Notes under the pieces: generated by a model
The model's input: the letters and a program-made list of their open reading frames with translations, nothing else
Told to the model about the DNA's origin: nothing
The model's database searches: none
Shown: in pieces, positions 24,071 to 32,470 of the stretch
Layout of the letters: each line of letters begins with the position of its first letter
Position numbering within the stretch: the stretch's first letter is position 1
Assembly: GCF_003574395.1 (NCBI RefSeq)
Contig: NZ_KZ984536.1
Location: 228,054-292,053, forward strand
Source: Tabrizicola thermarum
GTDB lineage: Bacteria > Pseudomonadota > Alphaproteobacteria > Rhodobacterales > Rhodobacteraceae
DNA length: 64,000 nt
Direction of reading: 5' to 3'
Position numbers and translations under genes: made by a program

Positions 24071-25035
24071 CCTTCAACATCCTCGCCATCGGCCAGTCCG
24101 GCCGGCTGGAGCATGAGGCGATCCTCCTCGCCGCCTCCCTCCGCCACTCGGACCCCGGCTTCGCCGGCACCCTCTATATCGCCGAACCGCAGCCCGGCCC
24201 GAAATGGCAGGACGATCCCCGGATGTCCGACCGGACCCGCAAGCGGCTCACCGCCCTTGGCGCGCAGATCCTGCCGTTCGAGACCCGCGCCTTCGGCACC
24301 GATTACCCGCATGGCAACAAGATCGAGGCGCTGTCGGCCCTTCCCGACGCGCCGTTCCTGTTCCTCGACACCGACACGCTGGTCACCGGCCCGCTGTCAC
24401 GGATCCCGTTCGACTTCGCCCGCCCCTCCGCCTCGATGCGGCGCGAGAACACCTGGCCAAAGGTAGAGCTCTACGGCCCTACCGCGACCCAGACCTGGAA
24501 GGCGCTCTACGACCGCTTCGATCTGGACTTCGAGACCAGCCTCGACCGCAGCTACCCCGAGGATTACTGGCAGCGCTTCCTCTATTTCAACGCGGGCTGG
24601 TTCTTCCACGAAAGCCCGCAGGCCTTCGGCAACCGCTTCCTCGCCTGGGCCACGGACATCCGCGCCAACCCGCCCGGTGAACTCGTCTGCCAGGAGCTTT
24701 ACCCCTGGCTCGACCAGATCACCCTGCCCCTCGTGATCCACTCCTTCGGCGGGGGGCGGCCCGGCCCGGACCTCGCCGCGCTGGACGGCACGGTGACCTG
24801 CCATTACCGCACCCTCCCGCTGCTCTACGCCCGCGAAAGCGACCGGGCCGTCGCGGTGCTGGAAGGGCTTGCGGACGCGCTGCGCCCCGACCTGCGCCAC
24901 TGGGGGCAGTTCAAGCGGATGGTGATCCAGGGTGAAGGCGCCAGGGCCCGCAGCCTCTTCGACCGCGCCAACCTGCCCCGCCGCGAACAGATGATCCGCA
25001 ACAGGCTGAAGCGCGAAGGCCTCTGGGTGCGCTGA
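24067..25035 (+). CDS. Putative nucleotide-diphospho-sugar transferase fold protein (GT8-like)
   Basis: This 322-residue protein begins with MTFNILAIGQSGRLEHEAIL and contains FLFLDTDTLVTG (97-108), whose Asp101-x-Asp103 resembles the DxD metal site of GT-A glycosyltransferases of family 8. HGNKIEALS (82-90) sits in the place where GT8 enzymes have a conserved Lys, and YFNAGWFF near 178-186 matches the mid-domain FNSG/NAG motif. No signal peptide or span is seen. It is coupled to the DDAH gene by a 4-base overlap, an unexpected partner. Glycosyl transfer is likely but donor, acceptor and pathway are unknown. Confidence 0.65.
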   Translation: MTFNILAIGQSGRLEHEAILLAASLRHSDPGFAGTLYIAEPQPGPKWQDDPRMSDRTRKRLTALGAQILPFETRAFGTDYPHGNKIEALSALPDAPFLFLDTDTLVTGPLSRIPFDFARPSASMRRENTWPKVELYGPTATQTWKALYDRFDLDFETSLDRSYPEDYWQRFLYFNAGWFFHESPQAFGNRFLAWATDIRANPPGELVCQELYPWLDQITLPLVIHSFGGGRPGPDLAALDGTVTCHYRTLPLLYARESDRAVAVLEGLADALRPDLRHWGQFKRMVIQGEGARARSLFDRANLPRREQMIRNRLKREGLWVR

Positions 25036-25038
25036 CGC

Positions 25039-25626
25039 TCAGCTGGCTTCGAAACCCAGCGAAGGCTCCAGCCGCTCCCAGGTTTCGTCCATCGGCCAGG
25101 CGTCCGACAGCACCGGCACCGCGAAATGGCCGAACCGCAGCGACAACTGGCGCTCTGCCGTCGCCTCGTCCGCCCCGCTGATCGCCGCCAGATACAGCGA
25201 CATCGCCAGCCCGGTCCGGTCCGCCCCGTGACGGCAATGCACCAGCAGGGGCTTGGGCAGGTCGCGCATCAGGGCGATCAGCCTGCCCGCCTCCGCTTCG
25301 CTCAACGGCACCGAGGCATTCATCGCAAAATCCGCATGCGTGATGCCCAGCGCCGCGCTGGCGGCAACTTCCTCGTCATACCAGGGCTGGCCGGGTGACG
25401 CCCCGCGCAGGTTCAGGATGCTGCGGATGCCGTATCTGGCGCGATAATCGGCAATGTCCGCCTTCGACACCTGCGCCGAGCGGTAAACCTCATCGGCAAT
25501 CACCGGATGGAAATTGCCGGACAGGGCCAGATAGCCAAGATGGACGAGCAGAGCCACGACGGCCGCCGCCCCGACACCCAGCCCGCCCCGAAGAACTCGC
25601 CTTGTCCGACCCATGCCTCTCTCCAT
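25039..25626 (-). CDS. Membrane-anchored tyrosine/dual-specificity phosphatase-like protein
   Basis: The 195-residue protein has an N-terminal membrane anchor (about 15-36) and a periplasmic-facing phosphatase domain. The active-site signature HCRHGADRTG gives Cys131 and Arg137 (CX5R), and the upstream strand SILNLRG is typical of Siw14/PTP-like folds. The general acid is probably Asp99 in THADF. Family members dephosphorylate proteins or inositol pyrophosphates. The ATG at 25626 is used; a second ATG four codons on is possible. It converges on the GT8-like gene with 3 bases between the stops. Confidence 0.82.
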   Translation of the reverse strand: MERGMGRTRRVLRGGLGVGAAAVVALLVHLGYLALSGNFHPVIADEVYRSAQVSKADIADYRARYGIRSILNLRGASPGQPWYDEEVAASAALGITHADFAMNASVPLSEAEAGRLIALMRDLPKPLLVHCRHGADRTGLAMSLYLAAISGADEATAERQLSLRFGHFAVPVLSDAWPMDETWERLEPSLGFEAS

Positions 25627-25694
25627 GCAACAAGGTCAAAAGTGGCCCGTCGCAGGCCAAAGGGCAATAAGCGGCTGTAGCATGTGGCCCTCCG

Positions 25695-26297
25695 TCACAG
25701 GATCCGGACCGTCACCACCGGCCACAGCGACAGGACCAGCAGACCCGCCATCGTCCAGTTGAAGACGCGCAACCGCCCCGGCCGGTCAAGCCAGCGCCGC
25801 ACCGCCTGCCCCATGCCCGCCCAGACCGAGACCGACGGCAGGTTCACGCAGGCAAAGATCCCCGCCACTGCCGCATAGGCCCAGACCGAAGGCTCCACCA
25901 CATAGGCCGACACCGCGCCCAGCGCCATCGCCCAGGCCTTGGGGTTCACCCACTGGAACGCCGCCGCCTGAAGGAAGCTCATCGGTTGCGGCTTTGCCCG
26001 CCCCTCCCCCGGGGCGCCGGCATGGGCGATCTTCCAGGCCAGCCAAAGCATATAGGCCACCGAGGCCAGCTTCAGCCCCACCAGCGCCAGCGGCCAGGCC
26101 CTGAACACCCCCGCCAGCCCCAGCCCCACCAGGAACACCATCAGCGCATGGCCCAGGCTGATCCCCAGCATGTGCGGCAGCGTCCTTCGGAATCCGAAGT
26201 TCACCCCGCTGGCCAAGAGCATCATGTTGTTCGGCCCCGGCGTGACCGAGGTGACGAAGGCAAAGCCCAGAAGCGCGATCAGCAGGTCATGTGTCAT
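25695..26297 (-). CDS. LysE/RhtB-family amino acid exporter
   Basis: This 200-residue membrane protein has the six-span LysE layout. The family signature TSVTPGPNNMMLLASG (16-31) lies in the first span, GISLGHALMVFLVG (45-58) in the second, and QWVNPKAWAMALGA in the fourth. It should export an amino acid or a related metabolite by proton exchange. The ATG at 26297 is followed by the normal N-terminus. It is divergent from an Lrp-type gene, with a 9-bp inverted repeat between them, which is the standard arrangement of a LysE-type exporter and its regulator. Confidence 0.9.
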   Translation of the reverse strand: MTHDLLIALLGFAFVTSVTPGPNNMMLLASGVNFGFRRTLPHMLGISLGHALMVFLVGLGLAGVFRAWPLALVGLKLASVAYMLWLAWKIAHAGAPGEGRAKPQPMSFLQAAAFQWVNPKAWAMALGAVSAYVVEPSVWAYAAVAGIFACVNLPSVSVWAGMGQAVRRWLDRPGRLRVFNWTMAGLLVLSLWPVVTVRIL

Positions 26298-26301
26298 GCG
26301 C

Positions 26302-26336
26302 GCAATCCTGCATCGACCTGACCGCCACAGGATTGC
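26302..26336. promoter_or_regulatory. Inverted repeat between lysE-like and lrp-like genes, candidate Lrp operator
   Basis: GCAATCCTG (26302-26310) and CAGGATTGC (26328-26336) are perfect 9-bp arms 17 bases apart. They lie right before the exporter start and 35 bases before the regulator start, so one bound regulator could control both genes. Confidence 0.6.
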
Positions 26337-26370
26337 AAAGATGCCGCTCTTGGCACAATCATTGCAACAA

Positions 26371-26823
26371 ATGACCAGACTCGACGACATCGACCACCGG
26401 ATATTGCGCGAGCTTTCCCGCGACGCCCGCCAACCCAACCTGGCGCTGGCCGACCGCGTGGGCCTGTCGCCCTCGGCCTGTCTCCGCCGGGTGCAGGCGC
26501 TGGAAAGGGCCGGCGTCATCAGATCCTACCGCGCCGTCCTCGACCCCGCGAAACTGGGCATCGGCTTCGTCGCCTATGTCACCGTGGGTCTCGGCACCCA
26601 TACCAAGGCCGCGCAAGAGGCCTTCGAACGCGCTGTCGCCCGCGCGCCAGAGGTGCGCGAATGCCACAACATCACCGGCAGCGTCGAATACCTCCTGCGC
26701 GTCGAGACCGCCGACCTTGCCGCCTACAAGCACTGGCACACCGAGGTTCTGGGCACCCTGCCCCAGGTCCGCGCGATCACCACCTTCGTCGTCATGGGCA
26801 GCCCCAAGGACGACCGCGCTTGA
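26371..26823 (+). CDS. Lrp/AsnC-family transcriptional regulator
   Basis: This 150-residue protein has an N-terminal winged helix (MTRLDDIDHRILRELSRDAR, then NLALADRVGLSPSACLRRVQ with the recognition helix) and a C-terminal RAM domain (about 65-150) with GVIRSYRAVLDP and ECHNITGSVEYLL. Lrp proteins form octamers and bind an amino acid through the RAM domain. I prefer the ATG at 26371, where the family normally begins; an in-frame ATG at 26341 would add ten residues. It most likely controls the divergent exporter in response to the exported amino acid, through the inverted repeat at 26302. Confidence 0.9.
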   Translation: MTRLDDIDHRILRELSRDARQPNLALADRVGLSPSACLRRVQALERAGVIRSYRAVLDPAKLGIGFVAYVTVGLGTHTKAAQEAFERAVARAPEVRECHNITGSVEYLLRVETADLAAYKHWHTEVLGTLPQVRAITTFVVMGSPKDDRA

Positions 26824-26869
26824 CCTGACGCCCCGCCTGCCCCCACCTTCGGCGCAAAGGGGGACAGGA

Positions 26870-27322
26870 ATGACCGTCTGCTACACCACCGACCGCATGC
26901 TGCATTTCGGCGATTGCGACATCTCGGGCACCGCCTATTACCCGGCCTATCTCAACCTCCTGAACGGCGTGGTCGAGGAGTTCTGGGCCCATATCGGCTG
27001 GCCCTGGCACGAGATCATCTGGAAGGAACGCTGGGGCACGCCCACCGTCCACCTCTCCTGCGACTTCTCCAAACCCTCGTTCTTCGGCGACAGGCTGACC
27101 TTCCGCCTCTCGATCCTGAAGGTCGGCAGATCCTCGGTGCGCCTCCACCACACCATCCACTGCGGCGACGAACACCGCTGGTCGGTGGAACAGGTCCTCG
27201 CCGCCTCCTGGCTCGACACCCACACCTCGATGCCCTGGCCGGCCGAGGTAAAGGCCAAACTCGAAAGCCTGATGACCCCGCCCGACCCCGCCGACCGCCG
27301 CGCCGTCGCCGCCCCGCGCTAA
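26870..27322 (+). CDS. Acyl-CoA thioesterase, 4-hydroxybenzoyl-CoA thioesterase family
   Basis: This 150-residue protein is a single hotdog domain. LHFGDCDISGTAYYPAYLNL (11-30) contains the catalytic Asp17 and the strongly conserved Tyr-Pro pair of the 4HBT/YbgC group, and the central strands (TVHLSCDFSKPSFFGDRLTF) are in the expected order. The true substrate could be an aromatic or short-chain acyl-CoA. The ATG at 26870 follows GGGGACAGGA. It trails the Lrp gene by 46 bases and could share its message. It overlaps the antiporter gene by 4 bases at the 3' ends. Confidence 0.87.
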   Translation: MTVCYTTDRMLHFGDCDISGTAYYPAYLNLLNGVVEEFWAHIGWPWHEIIWKERWGTPTVHLSCDFSKPSFFGDRLTFRLSILKVGRSSVRLHHTIHCGDEHRWSVEQVLAASWLDTHTSMPWPAEVKAKLESLMTPPDPADRRAVAAPR

Positions 27323-29079
27323 GAGGCCGGGCGCGCCGTGTGTTCGGCATTGCCCAGCAGGAGACTCGTGCCCGAATAGATGTCCCCCGCCATCTGCAAG
27401 GCCAGCCGCTCGGCGTCGCGGCGGATCACGCCTTCGGCAATCGCCCCGATCTCGTCGGGGTCCACGCCCAGCACCTCCAGCACCTCGGACCCCAGCGCCA
27501 GGGCCGAATGGAACACCTCGCGCATCTGGTGATCCACGCCTTCCTTGATCAGCTCCAGCGCATGTTCCCGGTCGAAGGCGCGCGCCAGCACCACCGCGTT
27601 CGGAAACGCGTCGCGCACCAGTTTCGCGATCCGCGTCGTCACCTCGCGCTTGTCCGTGGCAATCACCACCGCCCGCGCTGACCCCGCCCCGGCGGCCTGC
27701 AATATGTCCAGCCGCGTGCCGTCGCCGAACCAGACCTTGAAGCCGAAGGTCTCGGCCGCGCGGATCATCTCGGGGTCGTCGTCGATGATGGTGATCGGCA
27801 CCCGCCGCGCCAGAAGCGGTTGGCAGGCGATCTGCCCGAACCGCCCGAACCCGATGATCAGAACGCTGCCCGACAGCTCCTCGGGCGCCTCCATGCCGTC
27901 CAGCGACACCACAGCCGCCGGTCTGAACCGGTCATGCAGCATCACCATCACCGGTGTCAGCGCCATCGACACGATGATGATCGCGTTCAGGATCGCGTTC
28001 TCGTCCAGGCTCAACAGCCCTACCGCCAGCGCCGCCGAATACAGCACGAAGGCGAACTCCCCGCCCTGCGCCATCAGCACCATGCGCTCCAGCGCCTCGG
28101 GGTGCGGCGCGCCCATCAGCCGGGCCACGCCGTAGATGACCGCCGATTTCAGCACCATGAAGGCCGCCACGCTGACCGCGACCAACCCCCAGTTGTCCGC
28201 GATCACCGACAGGTCCAGCGCCATGCCCACGGCCAGGAAGAACAGGCCCAGCAGGATGCCCCGGAACGGCTCCACATCCGCCTCAAGCTGGTGGCGGAAG
28301 GTCGATTCCGACAGAAGCACCCCCGCGAGAAACGCCCCCATCGCCGCCGACAACCCGCCCAGCTGCAACCACAGGGCCGAGCCCAGCACCACCAGCAAGG
28401 CCGCCGCCGTCATCACCTCCCGCGCGCGCGACGCCGCCAGCAGCCGGAACATCGGGTTCAACAGGTAGATCCCCGCCACCACCAGCGCCGCGATGGCCCC
28501 CAGCCCGATCCCCACGCCCACCAGCCGGTCCGCCAGCGTCACCTCCTCGCCCCCCGGGGCCAGAAACGCGACCAGCGCGAGAAGCGGCACGATGGCCAGA
28601 TCCTCCAGAAGCAGGACCGACACGATCCGCTGCCCCTTGGGGGCGGCGATGTCGCCCCTCTCCTGCAACATCTGCATCACGATGGCGGTGGAGGTCAGCG
28701 TGAACCCCGCCCCCGCGATCAGCGAGCCCGCGTATGGATAGCCCAGCGCAAAGCCCACCAGGCTCAGCACCGCGACGCACAGCAGCACCTGCGCCAGCCC
28801 CAGCCCGAAGATATCCCGCCGCATCGCCCAGAGCTTCGACGGCTCCATCTCCAGCCCGATGATGAACAGGAACATCACCACGCCCAGCTCGGCCACATGC
28901 AGGATCGCCATCGGGTCCGAAAAGACCCCCAGCCCGAAGGGCCCGATCGCCAGCCCTGCGGCAAGGTATCCCAGCACCGACCCCAGCCCGATCCGCTTGA
29001 ACACCGGCACGGCAACCACCGCTGCGCCCAGCAGCGTCACGACCGAGACCAGATCAACGCCCGCCGATTCCGTTGCCAT
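27319..29079 (-). CDS. Kef-type monovalent cation:proton antiporter (CPA2) with TrkA-N domain
   Basis: The 586-residue protein combines a CPA2 membrane domain (about 1-385, twelve or so spans) with a cytosolic Rossmann RCK/TrkA-N domain starting near 403 (VLIIGFGRFGQI). LEDLAIVPLLALVAFL holds the family's ED pair, and FLFIIGLEMEPSKLW and SESTFRHQLEADVEPFRGILLGLFF are KefB/KefC signatures. It exports potassium in exchange for protons under electrophile or alkaline stress, with NAD(H) or glutathione adducts bound by the RCK domain. The ATG at 29079 follows AGAGGAG. No KefF/KefG-type ancillary oxidoreductase gene is adjacent. Confidence 0.9.
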   Translation of the reverse strand: MATESAGVDLVSVVTLLGAAVVAVPVFKRIGLGSVLGYLAAGLAIGPFGLGVFSDPMAILHVAELGVVMFLFIIGLEMEPSKLWAMRRDIFGLGLAQVLLCVAVLSLVGFALGYPYAGSLIAGAGFTLTSTAIVMQMLQERGDIAAPKGQRIVSVLLLEDLAIVPLLALVAFLAPGGEEVTLADRLVGVGIGLGAIAALVVAGIYLLNPMFRLLAASRAREVMTAAALLVVLGSALWLQLGGLSAAMGAFLAGVLLSESTFRHQLEADVEPFRGILLGLFFLAVGMALDLSVIADNWGLVAVSVAAFMVLKSAVIYGVARLMGAPHPEALERMVLMAQGGEFAFVLYSAALAVGLLSLDENAILNAIIIVSMALTPVMVMLHDRFRPAAVVSLDGMEAPEELSGSVLIIGFGRFGQIACQPLLARRVPITIIDDDPEMIRAAETFGFKVWFGDGTRLDILQAAGAGSARAVVIATDKREVTTRIAKLVRDAFPNAVVLARAFDREHALELIKEGVDHQMREVFHSALALGSEVLEVLGVDPDEIGAIAEGVIRRDAERLALQMAGDIYSGTSLLLGNAEHTARPAS

Positions 29080-29194
29080 GCGATGCTCCTCTGCCGGTGG
29101 GCCAGCTTTGGCCGCTCGATCGCCAAGCGCAACCGGAAACGCATCGTAGGGTGCGCTACAGCGCACCGGACGTTTCAGGATTGGCGTCGACCAA

Positions 29195-29704
29195 ATGAGC
29201 AGATTAAACAATGTGCGGATGGAAAGGCGGACCGCACCAATGATCCAGGCACTCCTTAATCCTGACGACGACCCTTGGGTATGGGCGGTTGGCCGCTTCA
29301 TTATGAACATGGGCGTAGTAGAGAGCGCCACCCGTCTCCTGATCGTTGAAATCACGGGATCAGATCAGGATGCAATCTTCTCTGGCGATCTTGCTGCCCG
29401 CATTGGCTACTTGAGGAAGCGCTATCCGAGAAACGCAGCAGAGCGCCACGCGCAGGCAACGAAGGTCTTTGCAGTTGCGCTCAAGCTCTGCGGCTTCCGA
29501 AATATCATCGCTCATTGCCCATTAGTTATGACTAAGCGAGAAGATGGGTCGTTCGACATACATGGGATCATCAGCTTCACTCCCAAGGACCATACGAAAG
29601 CTGGCGAGATCATTTCCCTTGATGAGTTGACACGTCGGATAGATGAGTCCGCCAAAATTGCGCAAGAGCTTCTGAAAATGCAGGGCGTCTTTTCAACGAC
29701 CTAA
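29195..29704 (+). CDS. Orphan protein with HEPN-like RNase motif, AT-richer than its neighbours
   Basis: The 169-residue protein is not one I recognise. It is mostly helical by composition and carries FRNIIAHC (101-108), which fits the HEPN RX4-6H active-site pattern with Arg102, Asn103 and His107. HEPN proteins are often RNases in defence or toxin-antitoxin systems, but many are inactive structural members. The gene is clearly less GC-rich than the flanking genes (26 of 60 bases at 29521-29580), a sign of recent acquisition. No MNT-type antitoxin or other defence gene is next to it. ATGs at 29219 and 29240 are alternative starts; none has a good ribosome site. It lies between a Kef gene and a VOC gene. 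Confidence 0.65.
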   Translation: MSRLNNVRMERRTAPMIQALLNPDDDPWVWAVGRFIMNMGVVESATRLLIVEITGSDQDAIFSGDLAARIGYLRKRYPRNAAERHAQATKVFAVALKLCGFRNIIAHCPLVMTKREDGSFDIHGIISFTPKDHTKAGEIISLDELTRRIDESAKIAQELLKMQGVFSTT

Positions 29705-29711
29705 CCACCAC

Positions 29712-30131
29712 TCACCCCTGAAACACCCCCTCCATCCGCGCAAACCCCTTCACCTCGATCGGATTGCCCGACGGATCGCGGAAGAACATCGTCCACTGCT
29801 CGCCCGGCTGACCCTGGAACCGAACCTGCGGCGGCAGGACGAACGCCACCCCCGCTGCCGTCAGCCGGTCGGCCAGAGCCCGCCACTCCGGCAGATGCAG
29901 CACCAGCCCCAGATGCGGCATCGGGACCATGTGGTCGCCGACCTTCCCGGTGTTCGTCGTCCTGAATGGCTCGCCCAGATGCAGGCTGATCTGATGCCCG
30001 AAGAAGTCGAAATCGACCCAGGTCTCCGCCGACCGCCCCTCGCGGCAGCCCAGCACGCCCCCATAGAAGGCGCGCGCCTCATCAAGGCTGGTGACGTGAT
30101 AGGCCAGATGGAAGGGGGTCAGCATCGGCAT
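29712..30131 (-). CDS. VOC-superfamily (glyoxalase/dioxygenase-like) protein
   Basis: This 139-residue protein has the paired beta-alpha-beta modules of the vicinal oxygen chelate fold. FHLAYHVTSLDEARAFY (near 5-22) carries the first metal His, HISL-type strand GHQISLHLG the second, and the C-terminal FFRDPSGNPIEVKGF supplies the conserved Glu metal ligand. These proteins act as glyoxalases, dioxygenases or antibiotic-binding proteins; no specific substrate is indicated. ATGs at 30131 and 30125 are both usable. It stands alone between the HEPN-like gene and metY, read in the opposite direction to both. Confidence 0.82.
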   Translation of the reverse strand: MPMLTPFHLAYHVTSLDEARAFYGGVLGCREGRSAETWVDFDFFGHQISLHLGEPFRTTNTGKVGDHMVPMPHLGLVLHLPEWRALADRLTAAGVAFVLPPQVRFQGQPGEQWTMFFRDPSGNPIEVKGFARMEGVFQG

Positions 30132-30348
30132 TTGGCTCCGCGACAGGACGGGACAATCCAAGCACGGACCCCCCGCAGCCGCAACGATCCTTCTCCCGAA
30201 ACCTGCGGGCAAGGATGAAAATTCCGTAAACGCCCGCGCTCAAGCCATTGATTTCCCTATCTCGGCCAAAGGCGCCGCGCGCGGCGCGGTCCCCGTTGCC
30301 TCGCGCCCCGTTCCCCCCTACCCTCGCCTCCAGACAAGGGAGGACAAC

Positions 30349-31638
30349 ATGACCGACAGACCCCTCGGCTTCGAGACGCTTGCCATCCACGCCGGCACCG
30401 CCCCCGACCCCGCGACCGGCGCGCGGCAGGTCCCGATCTACCAGACCACGGCCTACGTCTTCCGCGACGCCGACCACGCCGCCAAGCTCTTCAACCTGCA
30501 AGAGGTCGGCTACATCTACTCCCGCCTGACGAACCCCACCGTGTCCGCGCTGGCGAACCGGGTCGCGGCGCTGGAGGGCGGGGCGGGGGCCATCGCCTGC
30601 TCCTCGGGCCACGCGGCGCAGATCATGGCGCTTTTCCCGCTCATGGCGCCCGGCCGCAACGTCGTGGCCTCCACCAAACTCTACGGCGGCACGATCCAGC
30701 AGTTCTCGAACACCATCCGCAAGTTCGGCTGGTCGGCGAAGTTCGTCGATTTCGACGACCCCAAGGCCATCGAGGCCGCCATCGACCCCGACACCCGCGC
30801 GCTCTTCTGCGAGACGATCTGCAACCCCGGCGGCGCCCTTTCCGACCTGCCCGCCATCGCCCGTGTGGCCGAACAGGCCCATATCCCGCTGATCGTGGAC
30901 AACACCACGGCCAGCCCCTACCTCTGCCGCCCCATCGAGCACGGCGCGACCCTCGTCGTCCATTCGGCCACCAAATACCTGACCGGCAACGGCACCGTGA
31001 CCGGCGGGATCGTCGTGGACAGCGGCAAATTCGACTGGTCGAAGGACGACAAGTTCCCCTCCCTCTCCCAGCCCGAGCCCGCCTATCACGGCCTCGTCTT
31101 CCACCCGACCTTGGGCAACATGGCCTTCACCTTCCACTCCATCGCCATCGGCCTGCGCGACCTTGGCATGACCATGAACCCGCAGGGCGCGCACTATACC
31201 CTGATGGGGATCGAGACGCTCGCCCTGCGGATGGAGCGTCATGTCCAGAACGCGAAGATCGTGGCCGAATGGCTGGAGCAGGATCCCCGGATCGGCAAGG
31301 TCACCTGGCCGGGCCTGAAATCCTCGCCCTATCATCACCTGGCGCAGAAGATCACGCCCAAGGGGCCGGGGGCGCTCTTCACCTTCAGCGTCAAGGGCGG
31401 GTATGAGGCCTGCGTCAAGCTGATCGACAACGTCAAGCTCTTCTCCCATGTCGCCAACCTGGGCGACACGCGGTCGCTCATCATCCACTCGGCCTCGACC
31501 ACCCACCGGCAACTGTCCGAGGAGGCGCAGATCAAGGCCGGGGCCGCGCCGGATGTGGTCCGCGTCTCCATCGGGATCGAGGACGTGCGCGACATCATCG
31601 CCGATCTCGATCAGGCGCTGGCCAAGGCAACGGCCTGA
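30349..31638 (+). CDS. metY: O-acetylhomoserine sulfhydrylase (aminocarboxypropyltransferase)
   Basis: This 429-residue PLP enzyme joins sulfide to O-acetyl-homoserine to make homocysteine for methionine synthesis. The pyridoxal lysine is Lys209 in HSATKYLTGNG, Asp184 in IVDNT pairs with the ring nitrogen, and YIYSRLTNPT (56-65) and ACSSGHAA (83-90) bind the phosphate. The long form with the extra loop DDKFPSLSQPEPAYHG is typical of MetY rather than of cystathionine gamma-synthase. A good GGGAGG precedes the ATG at 30349. I looked for a SAM-responsive leader in the 217 bases upstream and did not find one; only a 16-bp GC palindrome at 30272-30287 stands out. Confidence 0.95.
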   Translation: MTDRPLGFETLAIHAGTAPDPATGARQVPIYQTTAYVFRDADHAAKLFNLQEVGYIYSRLTNPTVSALANRVAALEGGAGAIACSSGHAAQIMALFPLMAPGRNVVASTKLYGGTIQQFSNTIRKFGWSAKFVDFDDPKAIEAAIDPDTRALFCETICNPGGALSDLPAIARVAEQAHIPLIVDNTTASPYLCRPIEHGATLVVHSATKYLTGNGTVTGGIVVDSGKFDWSKDDKFPSLSQPEPAYHGLVFHPTLGNMAFTFHSIAIGLRDLGMTMNPQGAHYTLMGIETLALRMERHVQNAKIVAEWLEQDPRIGKVTWPGLKSSPYHHLAQKITPKGPGALFTFSVKGGYEACVKLIDNVKLFSHVANLGDTRSLIIHSASTTHRQLSEEAQIKAGAAPDVVRVSIGIEDVRDIIADLDQALAKATA

Positions 31639-31654
31639 GCCTTCGCCTCGCCGG

Positions 31655-32470
31655 TCAGCCGCGCGAAGCGGGGGCCAGCGGCGGGGCCAGGAACAGGCCC
31701 TTCGGCAGGGGGGCCAGCCAGCCGATCTCGGCGCGCGCCTGGACCGGCTGGCCGGGCAGCCAGTCCAGCGACAGCCGCAACATCCGGCAGGCCTTGCCGT
31801 CGGTCCGGGCGGCACAGGCGTCGGTCACCGTCGCCAGCGCCGTCGCCAGCGCCGCTTCGGCACTGGCCGTCCCCTCGGCTCCGGCTTCCAGCGTCCGTTC
31901 GACGGTCTCCGTCCGAAACACATGGGCGGCCAGATCGGGCAGTCCCTCGGCCTGCTCGGGCAGGCGATAGGCCAGTTCCAGCCGGAACCGCGCCGTGCCC
32001 GCGACCGGATCGACGCTGCCCGCCACGACGCGCGCCCTGTTGACCGCGCAATCGGTTGCCATCGCCCGCAGCAGCACCTCGCACAGCCCTGCCGCCACGC
32101 GCGGCGCGCGGATATCGGCCAGAACCTGAAGATAGTCGGCGCTCGGCAGGCTTTCGCCCGCAGCCAGAAGATCGGCCAGACGGGCCTGCCGCGTCACCAG
32201 AACCGTCCGGGACGGGGCGAACCGGTCCTGCGCGATGTAGTTCCGCACCTCGTCTTGAGGAATCAGGTCGCCGACCGGCGACATCAGCCAGACCTGCCGC
32301 ATCGCGGGCGCAGCTGCGGGCACATCTGCGGCCGCCGGGCCGGGGGGCGCGGGGGCGACATCTTCGGCGGCGGCCTTGGCGGCGGGAAGCGATTGCCAGT
32401 ATTGCCACCCGGCCGAACCAAACCCCACCGCCATCAGAAGGACGCCGGTTCCGATCAAGAGCCGCAGCAT
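31655..32470 (-). CDS. Membrane-anchored periplasmic protein of unknown function
   Basis: The 271-residue product has one N-terminal span (MLRLLIGTGVLLMAVGFGSAG) and a Pro/Ala-rich linker to about residue 57. The rest contains WLMSPVGDLIPQDEVRNYIA and a C-terminal region with paired Cys (GLCEVLL, TDCAVN, DACAARTDGKACRML), which suggests a periplasmic domain with disulfides. I do not recognise a family. The start overlaps the stop of the preceding gene (ATGA at 32469-32472), so the two are coupled and may form a complex at the inner membrane. Confidence 0.6.
   Translation of the reverse strand: MLRLLIGTGVLLMAVGFGSAGWQYWQSLPAAKAAAEDVAPAPPGPAAADVPAAAPAMRQVWLMSPVGDLIPQDEVRNYIAQDRFAPSRTVLVTRQARLADLLAAGESLPSADYLQVLADIRAPRVAAGLCEVLLRAMATDCAVNRARVVAGSVDPVAGTARFRLELAYRLPEQAEGLPDLAAHVFRTETVERTLEAGAEGTASAEAALATALATVTDACAARTDGKACRMLRLSLDWLPGQPVQARAEIGWLAPLPKGLFLAPPLAPASRG

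Noticed and set aside
26351..26366. Sigma-54-like motif (TGGCAC and TTGCA with correct spacing) before the Lrp-type gene
   Set aside because: The predicted transcription start would lie after the ATG at 26371, inside the coding region, and no other start fits the family. I treat it as chance.
30132..30348. Possible SAM-II type riboswitch before metY
   Set aside because: I could not find the pseudoknot core or the conserved loop sequences; only a 16-bp GC palindrome is present.
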